From assembly GCA_029959295.1 (NCBI GenBank), contig JASCOH010000011.1, positions 34,700-98,699 of the forward strand: 64,000 nucleotides of DNA, given 5' to 3'. The translations under genes and the position numbers were made by a program. The stretch comes from Flavobacteriaceae bacterium PS02334 (GTDB lineage: Bacteria; Bacteroidota; Bacteroidia; Flavobacteriales; Flavobacteriaceae). A model generated the notes under the pieces. That model had not been told where the DNA came from. It saw only the letters and a list, made by a program, of their open reading frames with translations, and did no database searches. Position 1 is the stretch's first letter. The number at the start of each line of letters is the position of its first letter. Shown one piece after another: positions 63,912-64,000 of this stretch.

Positions 63912-64000
63912 AAAGGCGGCGACATACTCTCCCACAGGATTGCAGTACCATCTGCGCAGGCGGGCTTAACTTCTCTGTTCGGGATGGGAAGAGGTGAGCC
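63912..64000 (-). rRNA. rrf: 5S ribosomal RNA, 3' part (cut by window edge)
   Basis: The minus strand reads GGCTCACCTCTTCCCATCCC, then CGAACAGAGAAGTTAAGCCC and ends in GTATGTCGCCGCCTTT, the typical Bacteroidota 5S sequence. About 20-25 bases of the 5' end are outside. The operon (23S, 16S) should lie to the right. Confidence 0.95.

Noticed and set aside
1-64000. CRISPR array
   Set aside because: No regularly spaced identical repeats of 24-40 bases were seen; the only phased repeats are the 11-bp units at 2330 and 38205.

Overview
The window looks like a low-GC chromosomal segment of a gliding member of the Bacteroidota, most likely Flavobacterium or a close relative. The support is the gldJ-porU-porV cluster (gliding and type IX secretion), signal peptides and lipoboxes of Bacteroidota type, poor Shine-Dalgarno use, and many promoters that fit the Bacteroidota -7 element TAnnTTTG, two of them with a TTG placed exactly 19 bp upstream. 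The species cannot be named from what is visible.

Layout. 1-2.1 kb: the start of a CoA-transferase gene running off the left edge, an AraC-type regulator and a DUF6266-like protein. 2.5-9.4 kb: an accessory island with an excisionase-like HTH protein and a type I restriction-modification operon (hsdR, an extra PD-(D/E)XK nuclease, hsdM, and an hsdS with only one recognition half). 9.5-11.7 kb: a sugar MFS transporter and a KTSC protein. 11.8-16.7 kb: a four-gene minus-strand operon of an LTA-synthase-like phosphotransferase, a diacylglycerol kinase, a response regulator and a histidine kinase. 16.9-25 kb: a lipoprotein, a large phosphatase/kinase-like/beta-barrel fusion, an HD protein with a Pycsar-effector-like membrane module, and a GAF protein. 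25.4-31 kb: an RND efflux system. 31-38 kb: lipid, GDP-mannose and peptidase genes, including a second diacylglycerol kinase divergent from an App1-type phosphatidate phosphatase. 38.4-42.6 kb: a small secreted protein behind a sigma-54-like promoter with phased upstream repeats, followed by an NtrC-type activator and a hybrid histidine kinase.

42.7-50.6 kb: acyl-CoA dehydrogenase, anmK, a RelE-type toxin-antitoxin pair, an amino-acid dehydrogenase, a TonB-like protein, folC, tRNA-Val, a tRNA-fMet relic, and exbD/exbB. 50.8-59.1 kb: murF, gldJ, porU and porV. 59.2-62.5 kb: cdd, pdhA and pdhC. 62.6-64 kb: a glycosyltransferase and the 3' part of a 5S rRNA gene that closes an rRNA operon entering from the right on the minus strand.

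Best leads for something new: (1) the phosphatase/CotH-like-kinase/barrel fusion beside an orphan HD-PycTM-like protein; (2) the LTA-synthase/DAG-kinase/two-component operon, which suggests a surface-phosphotransfer and lipid-recycling loop; (3) the sigma-54-like promoter with helically phased repeats next to its probable activator; (4) a decayed initiator-tRNA gene beside tRNA-Val.
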